Part shown: positions 1 to 12,400 of the stretch, in pieces
Layout of the letters: each line of letters opens with the position of its first letter
Numbering within the stretch: position 1 is the first letter of the stretch
Assembly (NCBI GenBank): GCA_015179125.1
Contig: WHVA01000080.1
Location: 234,162-298,161, forward strand
Length of the DNA stretch: 64,000 nt
Origin: Gautieria morchelliformis
Lineage: Eukaryota; Basidiomycota; Agaricomycetes; Gomphales; Gomphaceae
Direction of reading: 5' to 3'
Position numbers and translations under genes: made by a program
The notes under the pieces: generated by a model
Database searches by the model: none
The model's input: only the letters and a program-made list of their open reading frames with translations
Told to the model about the DNA's origin: nothing

Positions 1-1727
1 ATGGAGTTAATCATACCGGCAACACGCGTTTGTGCCCAAGAATACCATAGCCCAAAACGAGTCAGTTGCAGACAAGAGCAAAATCGGATGCGGTCATCAA
101 GCGTTGCATGCATGACTCGAGGACATCCATCCGGGGGCTGCATGGACAACGTACCAACAGGAACACTGGACTCCGCGACAGGAATAACGAAAATGCCTAC
201 TTGCTTTCTCAGAGAGTGAACATGTAAGCAATATCTACGAGAAGTCAACTTGGAACTCACTTGTACATAGATGACAATTCTTTTATTTTCTTCGAAGGCA
301 AGGTTCATGATTGGGTTGCGCATGTCCAAGATCGTAATATTCTCCAAGAGCGAAACACCATCGCGGAGAGCCTTCTCGAAATCACGGACAATGCAAAGAC
401 AACCGTCTTCGTCAACAGTGACAAAATGAGACCCGCACGGAGATACATGGACTAGTCACAAACGATGAGTGTCGCTGTGTTGACGGGATAGTAAGTAAGG
501 AATACCAGCTCGGAAATTCCTTTGATCCGATGGTACGGATCGTTGAAGTCTCTGCTCCACTGAACATTCAACTAACGTCGAATGACCCCCAGTGTTTGAA
601 TTTATTGGCACGTTCGTACCATAATCTACCAGAAAGGCCCGCGTTTCGTAAAATTCATGAAAACCTTCTATCTGGCCAGGGAATTCGAGTGAGGTTTGTG
701 AGTCGTTCGCGTCCATCGGGCACACTAAGACGTTATGCATCGTGCACACAAATATGTGTCGTGACCCGAGCTCGACATAGTTCACCTGAACAGGTGGCTT
801 GTGTGAGTTTCGAAATGATATCGTCTGCTTGAGCCTCCCGCTTTGAACGTCATAAAGGTAGGCCGCTTGCGCACTCTCCGATGCGACCAACAATGTAGAA
901 TGCACGAGTCGCAGGGCACGTACGGCGGTGGGCGGAGATATGGCTGCCCAAGGAATGAATGCTCCTCTGTCATTATCGGAAGCAGACTGTGCGGACTGCC
1001 AGGCGACACTATTAGCCCTTTCCTGACATGCATCGGGTTCAGCTGTAAGAGGCCGAGAATTCGTCCGAGCATCGCGAGTTCGTCGCCATATATCCAAGGT
1101 TTCGCCCTCCCTTGTGAATACGAGAAATCCGTCAGAGTACTCGCAATGGGCGAATGCACATACTTCTGACTTTGTAGGAATTGCAGTGAGTTCGAGATAT
1201 TACTAATAATCCAAGCCACAAGCTTGAACTCACAGGAGGAAGGGACCACAAGATTGTGTCTTGGTTGATCGCCGATACTTGGAGGCCCCCATTAAAGTGT
1301 GTGGTGATGACTGTACGCTGCTCTCCATCTACCTTGAAACGCCAGACGGCTTCCCCAGGCGCCGCAACGACAGAAAACCTAGCGCGTCCATGACCTTCCC
1401 AGCGCCTCTCCATGCGATAAAATTTTATGCCTACAAGGCGTCATACCACTAGTCAGCTAATAAACCAAAGCATCAAGTTATCAACACACAGAGATCTTTC
1501 CAAGAGTCAACATGTGTTATCCGCACATCAGACACATCAGCATCATGAAGTTTCGTATTCGCAGGGATGAAACCGTGAAGTACGGCAGCGGCACGATATA
1601 TGCTGGATTCATTCAGAAGGATGAAAGTGTTCCAGCTCTTCGACACCAGGAGAAAACGGTACAGTTGTCGAAGAGGAATAAATGAAAGGATTGTCAAGAT
1701 GACTTCTGGAGGAAGTACTCCGAGCAT
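1..1727 (-). CDS. F-box protein, 3' end beyond the window start
   Basis: The first exon (1727 to about 1473) begins with a typical F-box, LPPEVILTILSFIPLRQLYR, near residues 5-25; this is the segment that binds Skp1 in SCF ubiquitin ligases. Later exons at about 1413-1250, 1100-460 and 455-265 encode beta-propeller-like text such as HFVTVDEDGCLCIVRDF. A last open segment runs to base 1, so the C-terminus lies outside the window. I infer a substrate adaptor whose C-terminal half is WD40/propeller-like; the substrate cannot be told. Internal exon borders were only approximated. The F-box call is firm, the propeller call is moderate. Confidence 0.75.
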
Positions 1728-2080
1728 GTCAAATATACAGCACTTTGTTCGAAACAGCCGCGGCGTGACATCACCTCATGCGTCACTGCCACTCACACAA
1801 TTCGCGAACAAAACAAACAAGTCCAAAATTTTGTGTAAGCGGTAATATAAGTAGGTGATATGCATGCTGACAGGTTCTGCCGACCAGTCATTGGATGAGC
1901 TACAAAGTGTTGCATACCGTCACTGCCTAGTGCCAGTGAGGAACATGACCCGTCAGGCGACACGCTCCTAGGTTCCTCTGCGCACGCTCTTACATAACGC
2001 CACCCTCGAGAGCGACGAGAGGCTAAATCCATAATTATTGAGTATTTTACCTGTTATACAGTTCCAAGGCTGTCCAAAGG
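1728..2080. other. Intergenic stretch between F-box gene and SRP14
   Basis: No coding signal was seen. It should hold the promoter of the F-box gene (transcribed leftward) and the 3' UTR of SRP14. Confidence 0.5.
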
Positions 2081-2718
2081 TCATTTCGACCTGGATTCCT
2101 CTCGTTCAAGAGCTCTTTTCCTCGCCTCATCTTGCCTCAGCGCTGCTTTTATCAACCGTTGCCGTTTGCGTCGTCCATTTCCACGTTTCGGACCTTGGAC
2201 CTCCACCGTTTCCACAAGCTTTCGTTTCCTCGCCGTTTGTTGCTCTGCCCGCTGCTTCTCCCGTTTCTTGTCTCGTTTGCGGAGGGTTGTCATAGACGCT
2301 TTGAGCAGTGCGCCATATGCCATATGGAACTTTTCCAAATCACCAGGTTGTACCTTCCCGTCCATGAATAGTGTATGATGATGTGTTGCAGAAAATAAAT
2401 TTTAGCTTACGGTGGTTGAAAATTGTACATTCTTGCCGTCTGTGGCGCGTACCAAACAGGGATATTCTTTTCCGTCTTCTCCATTTGGAGACATTACAGC
2501 ATCTTCACCCTCAAATGAGACTGGAAAGATCTGGGTGAGAAGAAATGTCAACATCACGGACGTTGGCCTACATCTTTTACAGGTCAGCCAAACGGTTCCT
2601 TTGCCCTTTTTATCGGCAAAGAGCTCCGTGAGCCTCGTCAGAAACTATGTAATGCGTGATAAGACAACAACACTGAGGAGCAGAGTCTACTCACCGTTGT
2701 GTTGTCGACCAAGGTCAT
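2081..2718 (-). CDS. SRP14: Signal recognition particle subunit SRP14
   Basis: Four exons, 2718-2695, 2644-2572, 2520-2411 and 2353-2081, splice to a 159-residue protein, close to the usual fungal size. SRP14 pairs with SRP9 on the Alu domain of SRP RNA and slows elongation while the ribosome is targeted to the ER. Visible family features are FLTRLTELFADKKGKGTVWL, the segment TCKRFSFEGED formed across a splice, LVRATDGK, and DLEKFHMAYGALLKASMTTL followed by a very basic tail. Exon phases agree at every junction; the second donor was chosen because only it keeps the frame and the family sequence. It is divergent from the DUF726 gene. Confidence 0.92.
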
Positions 2719-2786
2719 ACCATCAAATGCGCGCCTATGGCTATGTCACTACGTAAAATAGGCGCGGATGTGTATTTCGTTGTCTC
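2719..2786. promoter_or_regulatory. 68-bp divergent promoter, SRP14 / DUF726 gene
   Basis: The start codons of SRP14 (2718, minus) and of the DUF726 gene (2787, plus) are only 68 bp apart. The interval must carry both 5' UTRs and core promoter functions, or transcription starts within the opposite gene. No TATA box is obvious. Confidence 0.6.
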
Positions 2787-5700
2787 ATGTCTCCTGGTCT
2801 CTCCACACCGTCTGCTTCATCAAAAAGCGATGCATTTTTGCTTGACGATGACGACGGCTGGCAGGATATGCCCGTCATTCGCCAGGACGACTTTGCGAAC
2901 GGTCTGGATGAGGAAGACCAGAAGAAATATCACTACGTCGCTCCCACCAAGTCTTTGGATGGGCCCAAGGGCAATGCTACGGGGAACCTCATAGATTTCG
3001 ATGATTATGGGAACGAATGGCGTTCTAAGCTCGATCAGAATGAGGACGAATACACACGGCTCAGGGTTGATGAGGATGAGGATGCGGAAGACGTTCACCT
3101 CAGGACCAAGTACTTGTTCGACGAAGATAAGGCGATGACCCCTTTGAATCAAATGCAGGCTACGAAGACCCTCCTCACAGAGGCTCAGCGCATAGCCTAT
3201 GTTGCGCTTTGTGCACTTGCTATAAAAGAAATGGCTAACAGATTGAAGATCGTCAAGTCAAAGGAGTTGAAGGCAGCAATCGGAAGCCTCGAACTCTGGG
3301 GGTTAAGGATTTTAGGTCGTTTATATTATCACATGGAGTTAGCCACACCAGGTATTCGCTTGCTCTAGCAGCAAGGGGTATGTTAATGCTGATCCTTTAT
3401 ATCAGAGCAAAAGATGATTGAAACTCTAGCGGAACATGGTGTCCAAGCTATGGATCTAGTGCCATCTCTCATGACGACACACACTGTTGCCAACCCGGAG
3501 TATGATCCAGCTGAAGCTCAGCGGCAGGAAGCTGAAACACGCGAGAAGGAACGATTGCGAGGTGAGGACGAGAAGAATGACATCCCGGAGGATAAGTCCG
3601 ACGGCCAAACCCTCAACCTTCCCAACTCCTCGGCCCACTCCCAAACACTGCCAGCTTCACCCACGACAGCTCAATATAAAACCACTGCTAATGTTCTTCA
3701 ATCCAATGCGACAACGTCCATGCCCGGAGTCTCAACCACACTCTCCTCTGCTGATGCCAGTGTCACACTGGACATTCGATGGACCGTATTATGCGACCTT
3801 TTTCTCCTCCTAATAGCCGACAGTGTTTATGATAGTCGCTCGCGGGTTCTTCTCGAGACTGTCGCTCTAAAGTTGGGACTGGGATGGTTAGACGTTGTGA
3901 AGTTCGAAAAACGCGTGACGGATGCGCTGGAAATCCAAGAAGATGTAGAAAAGACGGAGCAGCAGGATGTTATAGATGGGCGAATGAAAGCCGCTAAGAA
4001 GAAGCGATATGTCATGATGGGCCTAGCGACATTAGGTGCGTGACGTCGTATGCCGGTACGATGTTCCCCAAGCTATAACTATTACCGGGCATTAGGTGGC
4101 GGCCTCGTCATAGGTCTTTCTGCCGGACTACTAGCCCCCGTCATCGGTGCCGGGCTGGGTGCCGCATTTACCACACTCGGTGTGACTGGCACTACAGGGT
4201 TTTTCGCGGGCGCCGGAGGTGCTGCGTTGATCACTACTGGAGGTGCTCTTACTGGCTCGGGTATTGCTGTTAGAGGCATGGCCCGTCGAACGCAACAAGT
4301 CAGGACGTTCGAGTTGTTACCTCTTCACAACAATAAGCGTGTGAACTGCATCATCACCGTTCCAGGGTATTTCAGCCAATTTCATTTTCCTGCGAGAAAT
4401 CGTTGTACACTGATCACACGCTGCATATGTTCGATTCATATAGATTCATGTCTGGTCCGCGCGATGATGTCCGACTTCCTTTCAGCGTGTTGGATCCCAT
4501 CGTCGGGGATGTCTTTAGTGTTCGATGGGAGCCTGAAATGATGGGAGAGACGGGCAACGCTATCAAGCTTTTAACCGGCGAAATATTATCTCAGCTGTCC
4601 ACGACAGTCTTGCAGGCCACGGTAATGACTACTCTCATGAGTGCCTTGGCGTGGCCAATCGGTGAGAGCCGTCTACCACTATCTTTACTTGCTCACTTTC
4701 CTCTAGTCTTAACAAAGTTGGGATACCTCATCGACAACCCGTGGTCGAACGCACTCGACAGAGCACGTGCAGCAGGCTCTGTTCTTGCCGATATTCTCCT
4801 TCAACGCCATCTAGGAGTACGGCCTATTATGTTAATTGGGTTCTCTCTAGGCGCGCGCGTCATTTTCTACGCTCTGCTTGAATTGGCCAAACATAAAGCC
4901 TATGGCATTGTTCAGGATGTGTTTCTCCTCGGCGCTACCGTGACTGTACCGACACGGACGTGGCTCGAAGCACGTGGCGTCGTAGCTGGTAGATTGGTCA
5001 ATGGCTATGCGCGTAATGATTGGGTGCTCAACTACCTATTCCGGGCGACGTCTGGCGGTTTAAATACAGTAGCAGGGCTGCGGCCCATTGAACACGTTCC
5101 TGGATTGGAAAATGTCGATGTTACTGATAAAATTGCGGGCCACAATAGTTATCGCGCCTTCATGCCCCTCATTCTGGACGAGTTGGGGTTCCCAGTCTCA
5201 GCTGACTACTTTGATGAACCGGAGGTGAGCTTTGCAGTCAGTTTCCTGGGACTATTTTGAAGTTTGCTTTCACAGGAGCCAGACATGGAAGGGGATCGCG
5301 AGGTGGTTCGTGAAGGGGAAGACAAGAAGAAGAAACGAGGGTGGTTCTCTAAAGATAAAAAGACGGTTCAGAACACGAAGAATGTCCAACGGCCTCCCTC
5401 TTCGTTATCTCTTCCTCGGCATTCGTCCTCCGCCTCCACTTCCCCTTCGCCGGGATTGGATGATCTACCGGAACGTATACCTCATTCTCCGGCCCAGCCT
5501 GGTTCTGCAGAAGAAACTGCGTCAGGAGACTCGACCTCATCGATACCCATACATGCTGGTTTCGACTTCAACGCAATTAAGGAGATGTTGCAGAAGGAGG
5601 GCACAAAGGGTAAGGACGAGCTCGTGGGCATGCAGATACCAACCGAACCCACACGGTCGCCGCCAGCTGTCTCGGGTACAGCCAGTCCTACAGAAACTGC

Positions 5701-6271
5701 ACTGCCGATCCAGTCCGAACAGAGCAGAACACGCAGGACTTCCGCTGCGTCCGACGTCTCATCCAGCGCCCGACCAGTACAGCAGTCAAATATTCACTCA
5801 AAGTTTGATACTGTATCAGAGGCACCTGTTGGTTTAGCCCAAACACTAACGCAGTCGCTTTCGCTCAGCGATATAAAGGCTTCATCCCAGCGTGAACCTT
5901 CTTTAGGCGCTGACCTGTCGCTCAACTCCTTGGCTACCTCAGCATCTCAATTCGCTTCTCGACCGCCTCCTGCAACCTTGTCCTTTGGGAGTTCCGATGG
6001 ATCACTCTGGACTTCGGATCCGGATCCTATCCCACCTCGGGATCGAACTACTTTCGGGGTACCTATGTCGAAAACAGCTTTCGCTGCCTCGACGGATACA
6101 TTATCTTTTGGCAATGGTACTCGTTCTGTTCTACCACACGCAGATCCGTTCGCCGCGCCAGGGCCTTCATTTGGTGCAGATGGAACTATTGCAGACGGGG
6201 ATCCATGGGCACCGCCGCCTAAGGAAGGCATGCCAAAGAAGCCTAGCTATAGTTCGAATCCTTGGGGATAA
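2787..6271 (+). CDS. DUF726/TMCO4-Mil1 type alpha/beta hydrolase-like membrane protein
   Basis: Six exons (2787-3351, 3406-4035, 4096-4366, 4444-4661, 4707-5224, 5276-6271) join in phase to 1065 residues. The N-terminal 60 residues are acidic (SDAFLLDDDDGWQDMPVI) and recall adaptor-binding tails of the yeast member Mil1. A glycine-rich hydrophobic hairpin (GLVIGLSAGLLAPVIGAGLG) lies near residue 400. It is followed by the DUF726 hydrolase-like core with the nucleophile elbow GFSLGAR (GxSxG). The last ~330 residues are Ser/Pro-rich and end in NPWG. By family I infer a Golgi/endosome-associated protein; enzymatic activity is unproven for this family. Start chosen at the first Met of the open exon. 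Confidence 0.85.
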
Positions 6272-6466
6272 TACCAAGCGACTATTCATTTTATGTACAG
6301 TTTGACCCGGACGTCTCTACATTGCATTTTCTCATTCACCGCATCTCATCTGTAACGCAATACATATCATATCACACACTTCCCTGCCTTTGGATCTTAA
6401 TAAACTTGTGTTTAAAAGCCACTTCTAAAATGAAGCCTTTGATTATGCCTGTGTCCTGAAAGGTCA

Positions 6467-6493
6467 ATGTAGTCTATGTAGTCTATGTAGTCT
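6467..6493. repeat. 9-bp tandem repeat, three copies
   Basis: The unit ATGTAGTCT is present three times in perfect register in the short space between two convergent genes (DUF726 gene ending 6271, phosphotransferase ending 6517). Confidence 0.9.
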
Positions 6494-6516
6494 TGTGTCG
6501 CTGACCGCCTGTCGCC

Positions 6517-8391
6517 CTACGAGTTCTTCTTCACAAGTTCACCGGCGTCCCTCCAGATTCCAGCAGGGTCCTTTTTGCGAACCGTAAAGCAGGCAATGCC
6601 CAAATGATTAGTGATTTCTGCGGAGCAAATGAGACATCCTGAGCGCTCCAGAAGGTCTTTCAGGTGCGTACCTGTGATAACCAACGTGCAAAATCGCTCG
6701 TAGAAGAAAAACGTTATCATGAAAGTCAGATAGATGAAGAGCCGGGTGCTAATGAACGACCCTTGGAAGAATGGGTCTCTGCATTGGATATGAACTTCTC
6801 ATCGAAAATGAAATAAAACCATGGGACACTGACACGCCGAAGATCCTTGGGGCATTTGCATCAATGGCGCCTATGGCGAACCACACCCATAGCCAATTCC
6901 AATACGGGAAACGACTGCCGGTAACGTGCGCAAGGATCATGCGTCCTACCTGATGTGCGAACTGAAGGCCCCATGCGCAGAGAAATGGAACGAAGAGCGA
7001 CGAGTGAACAATGGGCGAACCTGGAGCCATAAGCCATAGTACTTGAAGGAGGACGGTTGTTGGAAAGGGGAGGAGGAAGAGAAGAGGACGGAGGGGGGAT
7101 CTTCGAGCAGCACGACAGGAGTTGTAGACATTCGAGTAGCTGGACAAAACATAATGATTAGTGTGAGCTGTGGTGTGTCCAATGGTAGAGGTTGAAAGAC
7201 TACCTGGTAACAATGTTGAAAGCCAGTGCTAATCCACCAAAAATCATGAAGGCTTCATTAAGTCTGACATTGCGAATGTGCAGTGCAACCCATTCGATTT
7301 GGTCAAGATGGGCGAATGTTAATATGCCAGTATCCCACACCTCGGGTCCTAGTCGTGTGTCAGTCCTGCAGCCTTGTTTGGTGTCCCACTGTTTAAAAAA
7401 TTCACCGTATGTCCCGGAGATGATGAAGATGGCAATTATCATCAAGATTCCTTCCACTGGGCCCGAGAATACACCGAGGAATAGCTGACCTTATGCGCTA
7501 GCATCAGCGTTAGCTATCTAACAAATACAGCACGCCACCTACCGGTGTGATATTCCTCCCATGTAGTGAGGTAAAAATTAGCAAGAGTCGCGACCTGTGA
7601 CGCGACAGTCCACCATGAGCGACCGAGGTTGAGTGCACGGGCGGCGAGGAGGACCTCGAGCTACGTGCACGATTACATTTAGACATGTATCGCGAGGAGT
7701 ACAAAGAAGACAATTAATTCACTGTAGTATTTATGGCATCGCAACCTATCTCCAAAGAAGCGTTGAGCTGGAGCGATGGCACAATCTCAACGATTGTTTA
7801 CCCACCGTGATCAAACATCTCGCCCAGCGGCCCCGCCATGCCTGTACGTCTAGCCTGCTTTCTGAGCAATGGATAGTTACTAACCGAAATTTTGTTGGGG
7901 AAATAGGCCTCCCGTACCCATCGATAGCATCAAAACTTTGATATATGAAGAGACCCGCCGCCCATCTGCTCTGCGATCATCTCAGCCGAGGGCGTCAACT
8001 AAAAGAGCACTGAACCACTTGCGTGAAATATATCCAGTGTGGAGGGCCACTTGCACCCTCTTTCTCAGCGAGGAAATGTGGGTCATAGTATAGCATGGTC
8101 AGGAAGTTAATCAAGACCATGCAAAGGCCCAAGAGGGTAATCTATCGTCATAAACAGTATCAGCTACACGATTTTCTAGTCGTTGACGAGACTTGCGGTA
8201 TTAGGGGCGACCCATAAAGGCCATATTGTAACGAGACGGTTCCAGAACGGATTGAGGAGGTACTTTGAGATGGGAGATCTGCACAGGAGTCGGACATGCT
8301 AACAAAGAATATGCATGGAACCTCACTTATCAATGCCCCTGTATGAATAGTTAGAAAGTCGATTAAGAGCACGCTGTGTGATATAACCCAT
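6517..8391 (-). CDS. EPT1: Choline/ethanolamine phosphotransferase (CDP-alcohol phosphatidyltransferase)
   Basis: Final step of the Kennedy pathway: CDP-choline or CDP-ethanolamine plus diacylglycerol gives PC or PE in ER/Golgi membranes. Twelve exons splice in phase to 417 residues: 8391-8327, 8278-8197, 8141-8023, 7965-7918, 7861-7806, 7745-7723, 7660-7543, 7489-7406, 7348-7204, 7139-6834, 6778-6672, 6617-6517. The catalytic signature D-G-x2-A-R-x8-G-x3-D-x3-D is intact but split over three exons: SFDAIDG, then KQARRTGMAGPLGEMFDHG, then CDAINTT on a 23-nt microexon. Many membrane helices follow, with family segments WWTVASQVATLANFYLTTWE and HLGIACFTVRKKD near the C-terminus. Introns 2 (8196-8142) and 3 (8022-7966) have GC donors (GCAAGT). 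Which head group is preferred cannot be decided. Confidence 0.93.
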
Positions 8392-8709
8392 GACGCGCTC
8401 GAGGCGTGGCAGTCACCGTATACTTTTCTCCGAGTCGCCGCGCGTCACGAATAAATTATATCATGCTTGTCACTACTGGTATCTGTACAACAAAACTCAA
8501 AATTATACAAGAGTCATCCCGAGAGGACCATTTAAATACGTGATGTCTAGAGCGTGTAGAAACCGTACGGACAAATGCGAGGGGTAAAAATGTCGAACGG
8601 CTGACGTGCAAAATATGCCGGAAATAAACGGTAGTGAAAGTTTCCCGGAAAAACCAGGTGGTTTCACATGCAACGAAACGAAGTTCTCCCGGACATATAT
8701 GGTATCTGG
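8392..8709. other. Intergenic stretch upstream of EPT1
   Basis: No ORF of interest. It should hold the EPT1 promoter and the 3' end of the next minus-strand gene. Confidence 0.4.
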
Positions 8710-9438
8710 TTAAAATCCACCTAAACAGCCAGAATCGGGCGGCACCTCAGCGGAGAAAGATGCACGTCGCGGCCGGCGCGAGCATGCAAGTGGTGCACGG
8801 CTCCTCTCCCCTCCAGAAAGCGAATGAGCGCGGCCTTGCCTTTCACAGTCGCGCGTAGAACCATTACGCTTCCGTTCAAATGGGGGCGGGAGGGGGTGAG
8901 GCAGGAAGGCGAGGGTAGCCTGAACGTGATCGTGAGGTTCCGAATCAACGGGGGTATTGTCGACCGAAGGCATTGGCGGACGACCACGATTCGAGTTGAT
9001 GTCGTTGGGAGAGGAGAGCAAGTCGTCCGAGTCGTCGGATTCAGACCAGCCCATCTCTGGGGTTGAGGATGGCACTGGGATTGAGAAATAATCCAACCTA
9101 GCAGCGCCCTGGTCCGATTCCACGCGAGGGGTGTCGTCGGCGTTGTCATCATCGCTCTGCATCTCTCCTGGCTGTACAGACTTGAGAAGACGCGCCTCGC
9201 CCCTCCCTTCGGTAAGCACATATGTCCTGTCAGGACAATGGCGTTGGGGCAACGAACAAACGTTTGGGCTGACTACGATGGCTGAGCGATCGTAGGTTCT
9301 TGCGGAATGTGCGAAATATGTGGCTGATATTTCTGGAGTCGGCGGGAAATGAACATGTCCTCGAAGGGCAGGATTAGTAGTGCCTGGTTGTGACTCTGCC
9401 GGGGGAAGGCATTTGAGGATGGGACGACGAAGGGACAT
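8710..9438 (-). CDS. Conserved basidiomycete protein of unknown function
   Basis: A single-exon frame of 242 residues. The start is placed at MSLRRPILK (9438) rather than at the ORF's first Met because this N-terminus, followed by HVHFPPTP, YDRSAIVVSPN and SLPQRHCPDRTY, looks like a conserved agaricomycete family I recognise by pattern but cannot name. The rest is acidic and Ser/Pro-rich, with a Ser/Asp run WSESDDSDDLLSS typical of casein-kinase-2 targets. No catalytic motif, signal peptide or membrane helix is seen. Likely disordered and soluble, possibly nuclear; no function is proposed. Confidence 0.6.
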   Translation of the reverse strand: MSLRRPILKCLPPAESQPGTTNPALRGHVHFPPTPEISATYFAHSARTYDRSAIVVSPNVCSLPQRHCPDRTYVLTEGRGEARLLKSVQPGEMQSDDDNADDTPRVESDQGAARLDYFSIPVPSSTPEMGWSESDDSDDLLSSPNDINSNRGRPPMPSVDNTPVDSEPHDHVQATLAFLPHPLPPPFERKRNGSTRDCERQGRAHSLSGGERSRAPLACSRRPRRASFSAEVPPDSGCLGGF

Positions 9439-12400
9439 GCGGTATGAGAGAGAGGGAGGAGGTCCAAACCGCGCACTAAAGGGCGAGGGGAAGCTGCATG
9501 AGGCTTGACAGGGGTGGGTTAAAAGCAAGTCTGTCAACACAAGCTTAGTTTTTTGTTTGTACAGCGTCCGGGTAACCATAGCCTGCCACTCGGAAGTTCG
9601 TTCTGCCAAGCCAGCTCCACCTTGATAATTAATCTCAGCTGATCGACCTTCCACCTAACCTAAAACTCGGTCACTTTGCCGCGAGCTGGCCGTAAATTCC
9701 AATTACGAGTGCCGCGACTCTCTACCCAGAACCGTTTTGTGACGCCCCCTCCCGCAGCTTGCGACGTCCAATCCTTCGTGTAGTACTAGATGATGGTGCC
9801 ACTATGCCAGCTGGACAACTCGATGCAATCGAGATCCATGCAGTATCTGATAGGTTCCGATTTCAGACTCGGAGCATGTAAACAGCTCATACAATATCCG
9901 CCTTGCCCCAAAGGTAAAGAACCGCGATATAGGCAGCTATAAGGCGGTCAACGGTGCCGGCTCGGAGGCGGCACCAGATTCTAAAAAGATCTGGCCTTGA
10001 GGACAAGCTGGCACAACGTAAGATTTAGTGAGTTACTACAAGTTGCAGCGCGAGCAATGGGTTTCGCTAATGTATTAACGCAAAGCCATTCATATACGAT
10101 GCCAGCATAGAGGTTAGCCCTGCGGCATATACCCTCAGTCCCCTCAGTCCTCCACACCCCCGGCCCAGTACGCAATGACGTATGCATGGAAATTGAGGAT
10201 GCTTATAATCAGGATGTCATCGTTATTGGCTGTAGCGTGCATGAGACGGTCGGAGCGCTACCACTGCCTACCTAATTGGATGCACTTCGAACTGAGATCA
10301 AGAATCCGCATATTTCGCGATAGAAAGTTGCTGTTCAGACTTTCACAGTCTTTCAGCCACCGAACTTACGACAGTTGCATCAATATGACCGTCACCCACA
10401 GCATGACGCGCATGTATACCTGCGATGAAAAGCGAATTTGCGTGTGCCACACTGGTGCCACCGACATCTAGCTTCTGATAGTATGGTAAATTTGGGAAAC
10501 TCTATGATTATGAATCTAGTTTCGCGGCATAACAGAGCGAAATTTGTTGCAGTACTCAACTTCACGACCCGAAATGATTTTATGAAGTGAGCCTTTTTTA
10601 GATAAATTAAATCTGGATTATGCTACTGTCCACACTTTCAGGGTGAGAAGACACCCTCTCCATTTTTATACTGTATATGAGGAAGAATATATGTTGAGTC
10701 CAGCTCTTTGTGCAGAATAGACTGGCATGGTCTTACGCTAGAGCTTTAGTTTCGATTGAAATTGCCCAAGGTTCAAAGTAAGGAGTTTCGTCCCTGTGTT
10801 CCAGTCAGGAATATGGCGCAAGATAGAGAATACGACCTGGAAGCTGGGAGTGCAGCCGTGCAACGCATTCACTTACAGACCCTTCCCACCTGCCTGAGAC
10901 GAGGAACCACGCAAAAGCTTGAGATTACAGCAATTTTATTTCGTGGAGCTGGCCAGGACTTATTCCTTTGGATGCAATATCAGCAGCTGTCGTTGAAGCG
11001 GCGTCGCTGTGTACAACGAGACCATCCACTGCGAAGTGTATCATTATTTTGACCACAAAGCAGGTGTACTGTCTCGAAGAGACGTGAACGAGCAGTTGGA
11101 TTTTTTTTGCCACATTTCGGGGTGGAATATGGGCAAGAGCTTTTACATGCTCGCGCAACCCCAACGGCTGCTACTCGTAGGAAAGCTGGGACCCCACCTA
11201 ATTCTAAAAGCAAAAACCAGGCTCTTTTGTGCCCTATGACTGATGCATAACTAGTGAGTCCCTCCCATAATTAAAATGATCACATAAATACATCGAAACG
11301 GTGGACCCGCGCCTGAAATTCCTTGCAATGGCTCTGGAGCTGTTTAGTGTCCCGTTTCCATGCAGTGGATGCTTCCGTTTTCCGTCTTTCATGTGCCAGC
11401 TCGACGGTGAACCCATGGCCCGCCTTCTGCGCGAGGTTATAAAGGAAATCAATGAAGACAGCTGATGCCTGTACGATGCCTCAGACTTATGTAAATAGCA
11501 CGGGTGCGTGATGTACAGTACTTCGGCTTCGTCTTTACTGTTTCCATGTCTTTCTTAGGCGACTCCGGTGGCTGTTCTACGTCAGATATAACTCTCCTTG
11601 ATATTGTAGTTCAATCTTTGACCTTTAGGGTTCAACGCCAATTGGCCATCTATGAGACGCTGATGAGTGGAATCATGCTCCTCCGGCCGGACATGGGAGT
11701 AACGGGATTCCAGGAATGTTTTACCTATATGCTGTGGAATGACTCGAACCAACTCCAGGATGGCTGCTGTAACCCTGCTGCATGCATCACGAGGCCCAGC
11801 TGGTAAACACGGGTAAGTACCACTAAATACCGATTGGACTGCGGACATACTAGGATTCGAATTGTGGGTGATCATGCATGCCAGTGCCAAAGGCTGTATA
11901 TACCAACGTGGGAGTCGGTGGCCCTTGAGGTGGAGTAAGCACCTTTAGTGACCCCGTCCCGATGGCCCGCCGTGACGCCCTTGGCACCTGAAAAGCGGTA
12001 ACTTGGCACGAATGATGGCATGAAAGGGGACCAATGAGTGTACACGACCAATGCACAATGGAAACCTGCAACTTCGTCAAATGATTATTAGTAGTACATA
12101 CTAGTACAGCCAGTGATGATACCCCTCCCCCCACCCCACCCCCACCGAACCCCTTACTGTCATTGACGCAGCTGTTTCAATTTGTCATCCACCGGTCAGT
12201 AAACGAAACGTCACAAACAAAGCAGTGTATGCTACCTGCGGGCTTTATAAGTGGTTGTTTTCGGCAGTCCACTTATGTAATCAAAGCCACAGGCGCTCAG
12301 CGGATCTTCGAATGCAGGTTTCAAATTTCAACACGTGAGCGCGTTTTGGGTCAAAGCAGGACGTTGACCCGACACAACAGGCAAATAATGTCTACAAGTT

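Noticed and set aside
11735..11765. TCGAACC-like text, possible tRNA on the minus strand
   Set aside because: No matching stems at tRNA spacing.
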